Assembly (NCBI RefSeq): GCF_019710575.1
Contig: NZ_JAHWFK010000001.1
Location: forward strand, 248,001-312,000
Length of the DNA: 64,000 bases
Direction: 5' to 3'
Source: Paractinoplanes polyasparticus
GTDB taxonomy: Bacteria > Actinomycetota > Actinomycetes > Mycobacteriales > Micromonosporaceae
This document shows, piece after piece, positions 25,167 to 33,864 of the stretch (within the stretch, counting starts at the first letter, position 1; each line of letters begins with the position of its first letter). The notes beneath the pieces were generated by a model, which worked only from the letters and a program-made list of their open reading frames with translations, made no database searches and was not told the origin of the DNA. A program made the position numbers and the translations under genes.

Positions 25167-26219
25167 TCAGGCGCCGTCCCCGTTGGCGCCGCGGCCGTTG
25201 GCCCAGTTGCGGGCGCCGCGCGCGGCCGAACCCACCAGGTCGGCCGCCCCGCCCGCGGCCTTGCGGGCGAAGGTGACCAGCGGATCGGGCGAGTCGCGGA
25301 ACGAGTCGCGGTAGCTGGCCGCCGCGGCCTTCACGTCCGCGGTCACCGACGCGTCGCGGTCGTCGTCGCGACGCGGGTAGTCACCGCCGAGGATCCGGCC
25401 GTAGTCGCCCGAGTCGACCCACTTCTGCAGTTCGGCGGCGCGCGCCACCGGCACCGGCTCGCTGCTGAACGCGGTCATGCCGATCTTGTGGATGCTGTCG
25501 CGCAGGTCGCCGCCGCCCTCGTACTCCGCGGCCTGCTCCAGGAACGCCGCGGTGTCGATCTGCGACAGGTCGCCGCCGCCCGCCTGCTTCATGAACAGCC
25601 GCAGCGAGGCCGCCGGGTCCTGCGCGGCGAGCAGCCCGGCCCGGTCGGCCGACAGCTCCGCCTTGCGCCACCACTCGTACATCGCGGCGATGATCGCCCG
25701 CAGCGCGATCGCGCCGACCGGCAGCCAGCTGACGCTGGTCACCCATCGGGTCAGCAACGTCATGATCGTCTGGTAGACGGCATGGCCGCTGCGCACGTGG
25801 CCGATCTCGCGGCCGAGCAGGGTGCGCAGCTCGTCGTCGTCGAGCTTCTCGACCGCGCCCGTGCTGATCACGATGAACGGGTGGTCCATGCCGATCGCCT
25901 TGCTCGTGATGAACGGCGACTGGCTCACGTACACCTCGGGCCGCTCGGTGACGTCGAGCGAGTCGGCGGCCTCGGCGAACAGCCCGTGCACGCGCGGGTA
26001 CTGCCGATGGTCGACCCGGATCGCACCGGCGAGATACGACAGGCGGAACCCCCGCTCGTTCCACATGCCGAACAGGCCGCGCACCACATCGTCGAAACCA
26101 CGCAGCTCGCGCAGGGCGGTCAGCGCGCCCCGGTCGGCCGGATGCTCCCAAGCCCGCGAGCTGATGCCGGTCAGGGCGACCCGCTGCCGCGCCGGCCGGT
26201 TGTCATCCTCGATGGTCAT
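25167..26219 (-). CDS. M48-family metallopeptidase-like protein with altered zinc motif, 350 aa
   Basis: The fold pattern is that of M48 (HtpX/Ste24-like) proteases. VSQSPFITSKAIGMDHPFIV then STGAVEKLDDDELRTLLGRE leads into the active-site helix, followed by a hydrophobic segment (TSVSWLPVGAIALRAIIAAM) and the AELSADRAGLL motif that normally supplies the third zinc ligand. The expected H-E-x-x-H is R-E-I-G-H here (Arg137-Glu138, His141): the first zinc-binding histidine is an arginine. The other elements are intact, so the protein may be a non-catalytic pseudo-protease or may coordinate metal differently. Start ATG 26219 gives a normal length. The C-terminal tail is Ala/Gly/Arg-rich. No operon partner: it is convergent with one neighbour and divergent from the other. 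Confidence 0.85.
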   Translation of the reverse strand: MTIEDDNRPARQRVALTGISSRAWEHPADRGALTALRELRGFDDVVRGLFGMWNERGFRLSYLAGAIRVDHRQYPRVHGLFAEAADSLDVTERPEVYVSQSPFITSKAIGMDHPFIVISTGAVEKLDDDELRTLLGREIGHVRSGHAVYQTIMTLLTRWVTSVSWLPVGAIALRAIIAAMYEWWRKAELSADRAGLLAAQDPAASLRLFMKQAGGGDLSQIDTAAFLEQAAEYEGGGDLRDSIHKIGMTAFSSEPVPVARAAELQKWVDSGDYGRILGGDYPRRDDDRDASVTADVKAAAASYRDSFRDSPDPLVTFARKAAGGAADLVGSAARGARNWANGRGANGDGA

Positions 26220-26339
26220 CTGATTCTCCCGTCTGAAGTTCCGGCAACGATAATTCCCGATCGGTCCGGCGGGCACATCCGGCCGAGGACCCGGTTCGGG
26301 GCGACGGAAACTGCGACTTTCGGCCGATGTCAGCCAGTG

Positions 26340-26369
26340 CTTCGGTACTGGGGGTAGCCAGTACCGAAG
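26340..26369. promoter_or_regulatory. 11-bp perfect inverted repeat in divergent promoter region
   Basis: CTTCGGTACTG (26340-26350) and CAGTACCGAAG (26359-26369) form a perfect inverted repeat with an 8-base spacer, 83 bases before the alpha/beta hydrolase start and 120 before the M48-like start. It has no T-run and lies in a divergent promoter region, so an operator is more likely than a terminator. Confidence 0.55.
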
Positions 26370-26451
26370 TAGCTCCCGCGCCGCCGGCAGGCCCGGCAGA
26401 GTTTCTTCCGGAAGGCCGATGAGTCCGCGAGCCGACGGGAGTCCTAGGGGC

Positions 26452-27312
26452 ATGACTGCAGAGACGCACACCATCACCACCCCCGGCGCCGAGATCACGT
26501 ACGACGTCCGTCCGGGCGCCGGCCCCGCCCTGCTGCTGGTCGGCTCGCCGATGGATGCGACCGGTTTCGGCACCCTGGCCGGGCACTTCGCCGACCGCAA
26601 GGTGATCACCTACGACCCGCGCGGCGTCGGCCGCAGCAAGCTCACCGGCGGCCAGAGCGTCACCACCCCCGAGGAGCACGCCGACGACCTGAGCCGGGTC
26701 ATCGACGCCGTCGGCGGCGGCCCGGTCGACGTCTTCGCCTCCAGCGGCGGCGCGGTCAACGCGCTCGCGCTGGTCGCCGCCCACCCCGATCAGGTCGGCA
26801 CCCTGGTCGCGCACGAGCCGCCGACCATCCCGGTGCTGCCCGACCGCGAGAACGCGTCGGCCGCCACCAAGGGCATCGCCGAGCTCTACCAGCGTGCGGG
26901 CATGGGCCCGGCGATGGTCAAGTTCATCCTGATGACCAGCCACAAGGGCGAGGTCCCGCCCGGCTGGATCGACCAGCCCGGCCCCGGCCCGGCCGATTTC
27001 GGCCTGCCCACCGAGGACGACGGGTCCCGCGGCGACGTCCTCCTCGAGCAGAACCTGATCTCCTGCACGCACTACGAGCCCGACTTCGCGGCCCTCCGCG
27101 CCGCCTCCACCCGCATCGTGATCGGCGTGGGCGAGGAATCGGCCGACGAGCTGGCCCACCGCGGCGGCGAGGGTGTGGCGGCCGGGCTGGGCATCGAGCC
27201 GGTGCAGTTCCCCAGCCACCACGGCGGCTTCCTCGGCGGCGAGTACGGCCAGCAGGGCGACCCCGACAACTTCGCGGCCACCCTGCGCAAGGTGCTCGAC
27301 GAGCAGGCATGA
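26452..27312 (+). CDS. Alpha/beta hydrolase, 286 aa
   Basis: Typical alpha/beta-hydrolase core: oxyanion strand LLLVGSPMDATGF, VITYDPRGVGRSK at strand 4, and a nucleophile elbow VFASSGGAVNALAL. The elbow carries Ser-Ser-Gly-Gly rather than the standard G-x-S-x-G. The acid is probably in RIVIGVGEES and the catalytic His in FPSHHGGF. The sequence resembles small actinobacterial hydrolases of unknown substrate. An 11-bp inverted repeat upstream (26340-26369) may regulate it. It is convergent with the GH10 gene, and a hairpin lies between them. Confidence 0.85.
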   Translation: MTAETHTITTPGAEITYDVRPGAGPALLLVGSPMDATGFGTLAGHFADRKVITYDPRGVGRSKLTGGQSVTTPEEHADDLSRVIDAVGGGPVDVFASSGGAVNALALVAAHPDQVGTLVAHEPPTIPVLPDRENASAATKGIAELYQRAGMGPAMVKFILMTSHKGEVPPGWIDQPGPGPADFGLPTEDDGSRGDVLLEQNLISCTHYEPDFAALRAASTRIVIGVGEESADELAHRGGEGVAAGLGIEPVQFPSHHGGFLGGEYGQQGDPDNFAATLRKVLDEQA

Positions 27313-27318
27313 CCCGTG

Positions 27319-27363
27319 CGCCTGCCCTGGCCGGTGGAGAAGAACGGGGGGCCAGGGCAGGCG
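27319..27363. terminator. Bidirectional terminator hairpin
   Basis: A perfect 14-bp stem (27319-27332 with 27350-27363) around a 17-base loop lies between the convergent alpha/beta hydrolase and xylanase genes. Confidence 0.75.
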
Positions 27364-27382
27364 GTACGGTCAGCGCGGGCCG

Positions 27383-28477
27383 TCAGCGACGGGCGCGGGC
27401 CAGGGTGTCGCGCAGGGTGTAGTAGGCCGGCTTCTTGCTGAAGTCGTCCCACATCACGGTGGCGGCGCCCTCGGACGGGAAGAAGACCGGCACCCACGAG
27501 TACTTGTCGGTGAAGCCCCAGATCGTGAACGAGTTGCAGTCGTCGACCGCGAGGCAGGCGTCGAGCACGGTCTTGTAGTACGAGGCCTGCGTCTGCAACT
27601 GCTCGGCCGTGGGCACGCCGCCCTCAGGCAGGTCCATGCGCACGTCGAGCTCGGTGATCGCGGTCTTGAGGCCGAGGTCGTCGAAGCGCTGCAGCACGCC
27701 GGCCAGCTGGTCGGGCGCGCCGTAGCGCATGCTCAGGTGGGCCTGGGAGGCGAAGCCGTGCAGCGGGACGCGCTGCGCCAGCAACTCCTTGGCCAGCGTC
27801 TCGTACGCGTCGACCTTGGCGCCGGGCCACTCGACGCCGTAGTCGTTCAGGAAGAGCTGCGCCCTCGGGTCGGCCTGGTGCGCCCAGCGGAACGCGTCGG
27901 CGACGATGCCCGGGCCCAGCTCACGGATCCAGATGTTCTCCTGGCGGTACTCGCCGTTCTCGTTGAAGATCTCGTTCGCCACGTCCCACTGCTGGATCTT
28001 GCCCTGGTAGCGGCCGACCACCGTGAAGATGTGCTTCTTGAGGATCGAGCGCAGTTCCGCCTTGGTGAACGTGCCCTCCTCGAGCCACGCCGGGTTCTGG
28101 CTGTGCCACAGCAGCGTGTGACCGCGGACGACCTGTCCGTTCTCGCGCGCGAAGCGGACGATCGCGTCGGCCGGGCCGAAGTTGTACCGGTTGCGCTCCG
28201 GGTGGATGAACTCCCACTTCATCTGGTTCTCGGGCGAGGCGGAATTGAACTCCCGGGCCAGCACCTTCCGGTACGGCTTGTCGTAGGTGAACGGGTCGGG
28301 ATACGGCTGATCGACGTGGTGGCCGCCGCCGGCGACCGCGGTGCCGATCCGCAAGTCTCGGGGAGCAACCGAGCGAAGCGACTTGGCGTGCGGATGGGCC
28401 TGCACCGGCTGTATCACAAAACTGAGAGTCGCCGTGGTGGCGAGGACGGCCACCACGGCCCGGGCTGCGGTTCTCAT
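27383..28477 (-). CDS. Secreted GH10 endo-1,4-beta-xylanase, 364 aa
   Basis: A signal peptide (about 1-28) leads into a single GH10 TIM barrel without a carbohydrate-binding module. Motifs include FNSASPENQMKWEFIHP, GHTLLWHSQNPAWL, acid/base Glu169 in WDVANEIF, nucleophile Glu276 in TELDVRMD, and SFTIWGFTDKYSWVP. It cuts internal beta-1,4 bonds in xylan outside the cell. Start ATG 28477 has GAAGGAG six bases upstream. Two CGWAACTT half-sites 20 bp apart (28517-28544) lie in the promoter and resemble elements found near actinobacterial glycoside hydrolase genes. It stands alone; no other xylan genes are near. Confidence 0.93.
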   Translation of the reverse strand: MRTAARAVVAVLATTATLSFVIQPVQAHPHAKSLRSVAPRDLRIGTAVAGGGHHVDQPYPDPFTYDKPYRKVLAREFNSASPENQMKWEFIHPERNRYNFGPADAIVRFARENGQVVRGHTLLWHSQNPAWLEEGTFTKAELRSILKKHIFTVVGRYQGKIQQWDVANEIFNENGEYRQENIWIRELGPGIVADAFRWAHQADPRAQLFLNDYGVEWPGAKVDAYETLAKELLAQRVPLHGFASQAHLSMRYGAPDQLAGVLQRFDDLGLKTAITELDVRMDLPEGGVPTAEQLQTQASYYKTVLDACLAVDDCNSFTIWGFTDKYSWVPVFFPSEGAATVMWDDFSKKPAYYTLRDTLARARR

Positions 28478-28516
28478 CAAGGACTCCTTCGAGGAACGAT
28501 CGGTGGATGTCGTACC

Positions 28517-28544
28517 CGTAACTTCCGGAGGATCCTCGAAACTT
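28517..28544. promoter_or_regulatory. Direct repeat CGWAACTT upstream of xylanase gene
   Basis: CGTAACTT (28517-28524) and CGAAACTT (28537-28544) are spaced 20 bp apart, two helical turns, 40-67 bases before the xylanase ATG. GAAACTTTC-like repeats are known in promoters of actinobacterial secreted glycosidases, so this could be an operator. Only two half-sites are seen. Confidence 0.4.
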
Positions 28545-28564
28545 AAGCGCCGCAGCGGAGTCCG

Positions 28565-29122
28565 TCAATCTCTGTCAGCGGAAAGACCGGGACGCCGCAA
28601 CTCGCGGATGATCGTCGTGCCGCTCTCGCCCTCGGCCTCCACGTCGCGGACCTCCCGCGCGACCTCCTCGAAGCCGGCCTTGACCGCCACCGCGCCCGAC
28701 GCCTTGTTGGCCTCGTCGTGCTTGATCGCCACCCGTTCGATCCCGGGCAGCGTCAGGGCGACCCGGCTGAGCGCCCGCACGGCCGTGGTCATGTAGCCGC
28801 GGCCCGCGAACGGCGTGCTGGTCCAGTAGCCGATCTCGAGCACGCCCGGACCCATCCGGGTCATCAGCCCGATCGATCCGGCCAGCTCGCCGACCGTCGT
28901 GAAGATCGCGTAGTTGTACTGCGTTCCGTCGGCCCAGCCGGCCTGCGACCGGGCGATGTAGTCGCGGGATTCCTCGAGGCCGTACCCATCGGTGGCCCAC
29001 GGCAGGAATTGCCGCAGCTCAGGCAGCGAATCCCGGACGGCATCGGTAGCCGCGGGGGCCCACTCGGGCTCCCAGCGCTTGAGCACCAGCTCACCGGCAT
29101 TGATCATCTCTGGCGGTTCCAT
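28565..29122 (-). CDS. GNAT-family N-acetyltransferase (RimJ/RimL-like), 185 aa
   Basis: GNAT fold of the ribosomal-protein-type acetyltransferases: LVLKRWEPEWAPAATDAV at the N-terminus, then YNYAIFTTVGELAGSIGL, EIGYWTSTPFAGRGYMTTAV (motif A, acetyl-CoA pyrophosphate loop) and VAIKHDEANKASGAVAVKAG (motif B). It would transfer acetyl from acetyl-CoA to an amine or protein N-terminus. An alternative ATG at 29107 would remove five residues; I keep 29122, which has GGAAGG upstream. The gene is divergent from a Ser/Thr kinase gene. The substrate is unknown. Confidence 0.88.
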   Translation of the reverse strand: MEPPEMINAGELVLKRWEPEWAPAATDAVRDSLPELRQFLPWATDGYGLEESRDYIARSQAGWADGTQYNYAIFTTVGELAGSIGLMTRMGPGVLEIGYWTSTPFAGRGYMTTAVRALSRVALTLPGIERVAIKHDEANKASGAVAVKAGFEEVAREVRDVEAEGESGTTIIRELRRPGLSADRD

Positions 29123-29265
29123 GGCGAAGAGCCTTCCCCGCCCCCGGCGGCACGGCAAATCGTTTCCGGCGCCGCCCATCCGGCCTGGAAAGGACACATG
29201 AGCGCAGCGCTGTGAGTGGGCCGCCAGGCGCGGCGGCTGGCCCGAGCCGGGTAGGTTTGCGTGCC

Positions 29266-31353
29266 GTGGCTGATCACCTTCGCCCCGGCGACCCCTCGTA
29301 CATCGGCCGGTACCGGACGCTGTCACGCCTCGGCGAGGGCGGCATGGGTTCCGTCTTCCTGGCCGAGGCGCCGGGCGGGCGGCTCGTAGCCGTCAAGGTC
29401 ATCCGGCCCGAGTACGCGCACGAGGAGGAGTTCCGGGCCCGGTTCCGCAGCGAGGTCAGCCGGGCCCGCGAGGTGCCGCCCTTCTGCACGGCCGAGGTGC
29501 TCGACGCCGACCCCGACAGCATTACGCCGTACCTGGTTGTCGAGTACGTGGACGGTCCGAGCCTGACCGAGGTCGTGGCCGAGAACGGGCCGTTGACGGG
29601 CGGCAGCCTGCACGGCGTCGCTGTCGGTGTGGGGGCCGCGCTCGCCGCCATTCACGGCGCCGGGGTGATCCACCGCGATCTCAAGCCCCGCAACGTGCTG
29701 TTCGCGCTCGGCACCCCCAAGGTCATCGACTTCGGGATCGCCCGGCCGCTCGAGGCGACCAGCCACCACACCCGGCCCGACGTGGTGGTGGGCACGCTGG
29801 CGTACATGGCTCCGGAGCGTCTCGACCCGGACAGCGAGCGGCTGCTCACGCCCGCGGTCGACGTGTTCGCCTGGGGCGGGGTCGTGGCGTACGCCGGCAC
29901 CGGCCGCACCCCGTTCGGCGGCGACACCCCGGCGGTGACAGCGGCCCGGATCCTCACCCAGCCACCCCGGGTCGGCGGCCTTCCGCCGTACCTGGCCGAA
30001 CTGGTGACCGCATCCCTGGAGAAGAACCCCGCCGACCGCCCGACCGCCCCCGAACTGCTCGACCGCCTCCTCGTCTCCGGTTCGGCCGCCGCTCCCCCGC
30101 TCCCGGCCGAGCTGCGCCGCGAGGCCGAGGCGGCGGCCTCGGCCCGACACCAAGCCGCAGCCCAGCACCCGGCCGCAGTCCACCACCAAGCCGCAGCCCA
30201 GCACCCAGCTGCAGCCCAGCACCGCCCGGCTCGGCCCCGAGCGGGCAGAGGCAAGCGCATGGCCGTGGTCGCGACGGCCGTCACGGCCGTGGCAGCCGTC
30301 GCCGGCGCCGGCCTGCGCCTGCTGGACGGCGGTGATCCGGCCCCCGTTCCCGAACCACCGACCGCCACCACCGCCGCCGTCGCCGTCGCCGGTCCGAGCG
30401 TCTTCGACTCGCTGCGGCAGGCAGCGAGCTTCGATGCCACCCGGGCCGAGGACGGGTCCTGCGGCTTCCGCAGCGGCTTGCGGGTGCGCACCACCGATTC
30501 GATGGTGTGCGCCCCGTCCTCCGGCGTGGTCTTTCCGCCGAATCAGACCGTCTCGGTGCGCGCGACCTTGGCCGGCGCCCAGTCGTGCGCGACCGTCTGG
30601 TTCCGCGCCACCCGGGAGGAGGAGGGCCTGGACTATCTGGCCGACGCCTACCGGTTCGCGCTGTGTCCCGGCGAGCTCAGCCTGAGCAGCACGATCGACG
30701 GCCGCGAGACCGTGATCGCCACCGGGAAGCGCACAACCACGACCGGCGCGCCCCACCGGATCCAGCTGAGCGCGGACAACCGGGAGGCGACCGTGTCGGT
30801 CGACGGCGAGCGCGTGCTCGCCGGTCCGCTGACCGAGTCCTCCCTCGTCAGCGGGCGTGTGCTGCTCGGTGCCGTCGCTACCCGAAAGGGCCGGCAGGCT
30901 GACGTGACCTTCACCGACGCCCAGCTACGCTCCGGCCTCGACCCCGGCGCCCCGGCCGTCCCCGCCTTCGTCTCGGGCGACGCCCAGTTCAAGGCGGGCA
31001 CGTATCTCACGTACGACATCGGGCGGGTGGCGATCGTCGAACCGACCGACTACCTCACCGGCGCGGAGTACTGCCGGCGCTTCGCCCTCGCCACGACGTC
31101 TCCCCAGTGCGCCCGGAAGTACGTGGCGGTGCCGAGCTCGACGCGGGTGACCCTGCCCATCGCCGACAACCGGGTCTACCTCGACTACCGCAGGAACCGG
31201 GCCAAGTGCCTCGACCCGAGCACGAACGCCGGTACCTGCAAGGTGCGCTTCGAGGAGTTCGCCACGGTCTCCGACGAGCCGGATCCCCGTCCGGCCCTGG
31301 TCACGGTCCGCGGCGGCAAGGTCGTGTCGATAGCCAAGCTCAACGTCAACTGA
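29266..31353 (+). CDS. Transmembrane Ser/Thr protein kinase, 695 aa
   Basis: Residues of about 14-270 are a Hanks-type kinase: LSRLGEGGMGSVFLAEAPGG (glycine loop), VAVKVI (Lys), VIHRDLKPRNVLF (catalytic loop), VIDFGIA (metal loop) and GTLAYMAPE. A His/Ala/Gln-rich linker (repeats of HQAAAQHPAA) leads to one transmembrane helix (about 332-352) and an external domain of about 330 residues with several Cys, beginning like a concanavalin-type sandwich. There are no PASTA repeats, so it does not sense muropeptides in the PknB way; the ligand is unknown. The GTG at 29266 puts the DPSYIGRYR segment at the usual place; an in-frame GTG at 29212 would add 18 low-complexity residues. Its last 8 bases overlap the convergent PLD-like gene. 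Confidence 0.88.
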   Translation: MADHLRPGDPSYIGRYRTLSRLGEGGMGSVFLAEAPGGRLVAVKVIRPEYAHEEEFRARFRSEVSRAREVPPFCTAEVLDADPDSITPYLVVEYVDGPSLTEVVAENGPLTGGSLHGVAVGVGAALAAIHGAGVIHRDLKPRNVLFALGTPKVIDFGIARPLEATSHHTRPDVVVGTLAYMAPERLDPDSERLLTPAVDVFAWGGVVAYAGTGRTPFGGDTPAVTAARILTQPPRVGGLPPYLAELVTASLEKNPADRPTAPELLDRLLVSGSAAAPPLPAELRREAEAAASARHQAAAQHPAAVHHQAAAQHPAAAQHRPARPRAGRGKRMAVVATAVTAVAAVAGAGLRLLDGGDPAPVPEPPTATTAAVAVAGPSVFDSLRQAASFDATRAEDGSCGFRSGLRVRTTDSMVCAPSSGVVFPPNQTVSVRATLAGAQSCATVWFRATREEEGLDYLADAYRFALCPGELSLSSTIDGRETVIATGKRTTTTGAPHRIQLSADNREATVSVDGERVLAGPLTESSLVSGRVLLGAVATRKGRQADVTFTDAQLRSGLDPGAPAVPAFVSGDAQFKAGTYLTYDIGRVAIVEPTDYLTGAEYCRRFALATTSPQCARKYVAVPSSTRVTLPIADNRVYLDYRRNRAKCLDPSTNAGTCKVRFEEFATVSDEPDPRPALVTVRGGKVVSIAKLNVN

Positions 31354-32440
31354 GGCCGGCGACCGGCCGGGACAGGTCGGCCACGATGCGGTCGATCTCG
31401 GCCAGCACGTACGCGGCCAGTTCGCGCTGCGCCTGCTCGGCCGCCGGGTCGGTCTCCTCCAGGTCGCCGAGCACCACGATGTTCTCGTCGTTGAGGGTGG
31501 CGGCGGGCGCGGTGTAGTTGAAGCTGCCCACGATGACCAGGCGCTCGTCGATGACCATCAGCTTGTGGTGCACCTTGCGGACCCCGTTGCCGGGCGTGTT
31601 CTCGTACAGCAGGGCGCCCTTGACCTTGAGTGGCAGGGTGGCCGCCCAGGCCTGGCTGCCCTGGCCGCGATCGAGGATGCCGCGCACCGGGATGCCCGCC
31701 TTGAGCAGCCAGAACATCGTGTCGTCGATGCCCGAGGACTGGGCGAAGGTGAACATCGCGAAGTCGACGCGCCGCTCGGCCTTGAGCATCTGCTTCATGA
31801 TCTCCATCTCCGGGCCCTGGTGCGGGGCGAAGATCGGCTTGATCCGGATGCGGCCCAGGCGGAACTCGCGCGGCTTCGGCTCGCGGCGTTCACGCAGCTC
31901 GCCGAACGTGCCGCTGCGCAGCCGCTCGAACTCGCGCAGGTAGAGCGACGCCGCCGTCTGGCCGTGCAGGACCAGCACGTGATTGAGGTTGTTGCCGTTG
32001 TCGTTCGTGCCGGTGTCGGTGAGCGTGAAGTTGGCCGACCCGGTCAGCACGGCCGCGGTCGGCGCGCCCGGGTCCCGCACGATGAACTTCTGGTGGAAGA
32101 TCTTCGGGTTGAGGTCGGTGACCAGATCGACCCCGGCCCGCAGCAGCGCCGAGTGGATCACCCGGTTGTGCTCGTTGTCCCCCGCGAGGCTCCACGGGTC
32201 GGCCAGCGGCGGGTCCTCGACCAGGTAGTCGCCCTCGAGAACGATCTGCACACTGACCTTGCGCGCCTTGGCCGCGAGCACCGCCTCGGCGACCGCCCGC
32301 GAATCCAGCTCCTGCACCGCGATCAGCAACGAGTCGGTCGCCCCGGCGATGAAGTCGCGGATCACCACGTCCAGGTCGTCCGGCCCGCCGAGCACGGCCG
32401 GCCCGGCGTAGAACTCCACACTGCCCAGGTCGATCCCCAT
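31346..32440 (-). CDS. Phospholipase D-like (HKD) protein, 364 aa
   Basis: Two HKD half-sites are present: FHQKFIVRD with VLTGSANFTLTDTG, and VHHKLMVIDE with VIVGSFNYTAPA. This is the full set for a PLD-superfamily active site, so both halves should be catalytic. Members include phospholipases, nucleases and transferases. The absence of a signal peptide points to a cytoplasmic enzyme, perhaps nuclease-like, but the substrate is not readable. It is convergent with the kinase gene, overlapping by 8 bases. The TIGR03086 gene upstream faces away across 28 bases only in the sense of tandem order on the same strand, so co-transcription is possible. Confidence 0.85.
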   Translation of the reverse strand: MGIDLGSVEFYAGPAVLGGPDDLDVVIRDFIAGATDSLLIAVQELDSRAVAEAVLAAKARKVSVQIVLEGDYLVEDPPLADPWSLAGDNEHNRVIHSALLRAGVDLVTDLNPKIFHQKFIVRDPGAPTAAVLTGSANFTLTDTGTNDNGNNLNHVLVLHGQTAASLYLREFERLRSGTFGELRERREPKPREFRLGRIRIKPIFAPHQGPEMEIMKQMLKAERRVDFAMFTFAQSSGIDDTMFWLLKAGIPVRGILDRGQGSQAWAATLPLKVKGALLYENTPGNGVRKVHHKLMVIDERLVIVGSFNYTAPAATLNDENIVVLGDLEETDPAAEQAQRELAAYVLAEIDRIVADLSRPVAGLS

Positions 32441-32468
32441 GACGTCAGTGTGGGACCTCAGGCGCCGA

Positions 32469-33020
32469 TCAGGTGTCGTCTGGCCGACGACCGCTGAGGG
32501 CGATCGCCCGATCGAGGACGGACGCGCCCTCGCCGGCCTTCACCTCGGCCGCGAAAATGCCCATCGCCCGGCCCTGCTCCCCCATGCCGGTCAGGAAGTC
32601 CAGCGTCACCATCGCCACGTCGTCGTCGCAGCCGAACTCCTGTCCCGTGGCCCGGGCCAGGTCCCAGCCGTGGATCACGACGTCGCTGACCAGCATCGAG
32701 ACCGCCATCGGGGCCGGCATGGGCATCGCACCCATCCGGACCGGACGGTCCCACACCCCCGCAGTCGCCCACGCGGCCGTCGCCGCCGCGGCCCGGGCCT
32801 CGAACGGGCCGGCGCCCGTCCCGGCCCAATGGTCGTCCGGCACCGGTTCGCCGCGGCCGGCCAGCTCGATCGCCTCCGCCACGAGCAGCAGGTGGTTCGT
32901 CAGCGTTCGCACGTCCCACTCGCGGCAGGGAGTCGGAGCGCCGAGCTGTCCGGGATCGACGTTGCGCGTCACCTTCGTGGTGGCGGCGAAGGCCCGGTCC
33001 ATGATGTCGGGAAGGTCCAT
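32469..33020 (-). CDS. TIGR03086-family (DinB-like, mycothiol-dependent type) protein, 183 aa
   Basis: Helical-bundle protein of the mycothiol-dependent maleylpyruvate-isomerase/TIGR03086 group. TPCREWDVRTLTNHLLLV is the signature, containing the first metal-type His, and VVIHGWDLARATGQ contains the other. These proteins occur throughout actinobacteria, and many are thought to be metal-dependent mycothiol S-transferases; the substrate here is unknown. Start ATG 33020 gives normal length. It lies 28 bases upstream of the PLD-like gene on the same strand and is divergent from the AraC regulator gene (67 bases). Confidence 0.87.
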   Translation of the reverse strand: MDLPDIMDRAFAATTKVTRNVDPGQLGAPTPCREWDVRTLTNHLLLVAEAIELAGRGEPVPDDHWAGTGAGPFEARAAAATAAWATAGVWDRPVRMGAMPMPAPMAVSMLVSDVVIHGWDLARATGQEFGCDDDVAMVTLDFLTGMGEQGRAMGIFAAEVKAGEGASVLDRAIALSGRRPDDT

Positions 33021-33087
33021 GCGGGCGAGCCTAGGCAGCACGGTCACCGGCGTTCTTGAAGAAAGGCGACTTGTTAGGCTGCCTGAC

Positions 33088-33864
33088 GTGCCGGCGATCC
33101 TCAACCCGGGTCAGGGCCGGCAGAAGTTCCAGTTCAGCACGCCCGCCGCGGCTCCGGGTCTTCGCGCGTTCGTCGAGCACTACTGGATCGTCCGCTGGGA
33201 TCTGCGCGATCAGCAGCCGTACGAGCAACGCGTCCTGCCGTACCCCGCGGTCAACGTGACCTTCAAGCCGGGCCGGTGCCGCATCGCCGGCGTTCCGCTC
33301 GGCCGGTTCCACGAGACGCTCGACGGTGCCGGTCGCGTCTTCGGGGTCCGTTTCCGCCCCTGTGGGTTCCGGCCGTTCCTCGGCGCCCCGGTCTCCTCGA
33401 TCACCGACCGCTTCCTGCCGGTCGAGCCACTGTTCGGCGAAGACCTTCCCGGACGCGTCCTCGCGGCCGACGACGAGGCCGCGGTCGCCGTCATGGACGA
33501 GTTCCTGACCGCCCGGGCGCCCGTGGAACCGTCGCCCGCCGCCCAACTGGCCGAGGCGGTGGTGGCGCGCATCGCCGGCGACGCCGGGGTCACTCGCGTC
33601 GCCGGCCTCGCCCGCGAGTTCGCGGTGGGCGTCCGGCAGTTGCAGCGACTGTTCGCCGAGTACGTCGGGGTCAGCCCGAAATGGGTGATCCGCCGGAACC
33701 GGCTGCACGAGGCGGCCGCCCGCATCTCCGCCGGCGCGCCGGTCGATCTGGGCGAACTCGCCGCGGAACTCGGTTACAGCGACCAGTCCCACCTGACCCG
33801 GGACTTCACCAGCATGGTCGGCGATCCGCCCGCGCTCTACCGCAAGGCACAGGACAACGCGTGA
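33088..33864 (+). CDS. AraC-family transcriptional regulator, 258 aa
   Basis: The N-terminal 130 residues (RAFVEHYWIVRWDL, AVNVTFKPGRCRIAGVP, VFGVRFRPCGFRPFLG) match the DUF6597-type sensor domain common in actinobacterial AraC proteins. The C-terminal 100 residues are the double HTH (VAGLAREFAVGVRQLQRLFA and LGELAAELGYSDQSHLTRDF). It is a cytoplasmic DNA-binding regulator. The GTG at 33088 sits just after an imperfect inverted repeat GTTAGGC-T-GCCTGAC that may be its own site. Its stop overlaps the next gene (GTGA), so it is coupled to the PAP2-like gene. Confidence 0.88.
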   Translation: MPAILNPGQGRQKFQFSTPAAAPGLRAFVEHYWIVRWDLRDQQPYEQRVLPYPAVNVTFKPGRCRIAGVPLGRFHETLDGAGRVFGVRFRPCGFRPFLGAPVSSITDRFLPVEPLFGEDLPGRVLAADDEAAVAVMDEFLTARAPVEPSPAAQLAEAVVARIAGDAGVTRVAGLAREFAVGVRQLQRLFAEYVGVSPKWVIRRNRLHEAAARISAGAPVDLGELAAELGYSDQSHLTRDFTSMVGDPPALYRKAQDNA

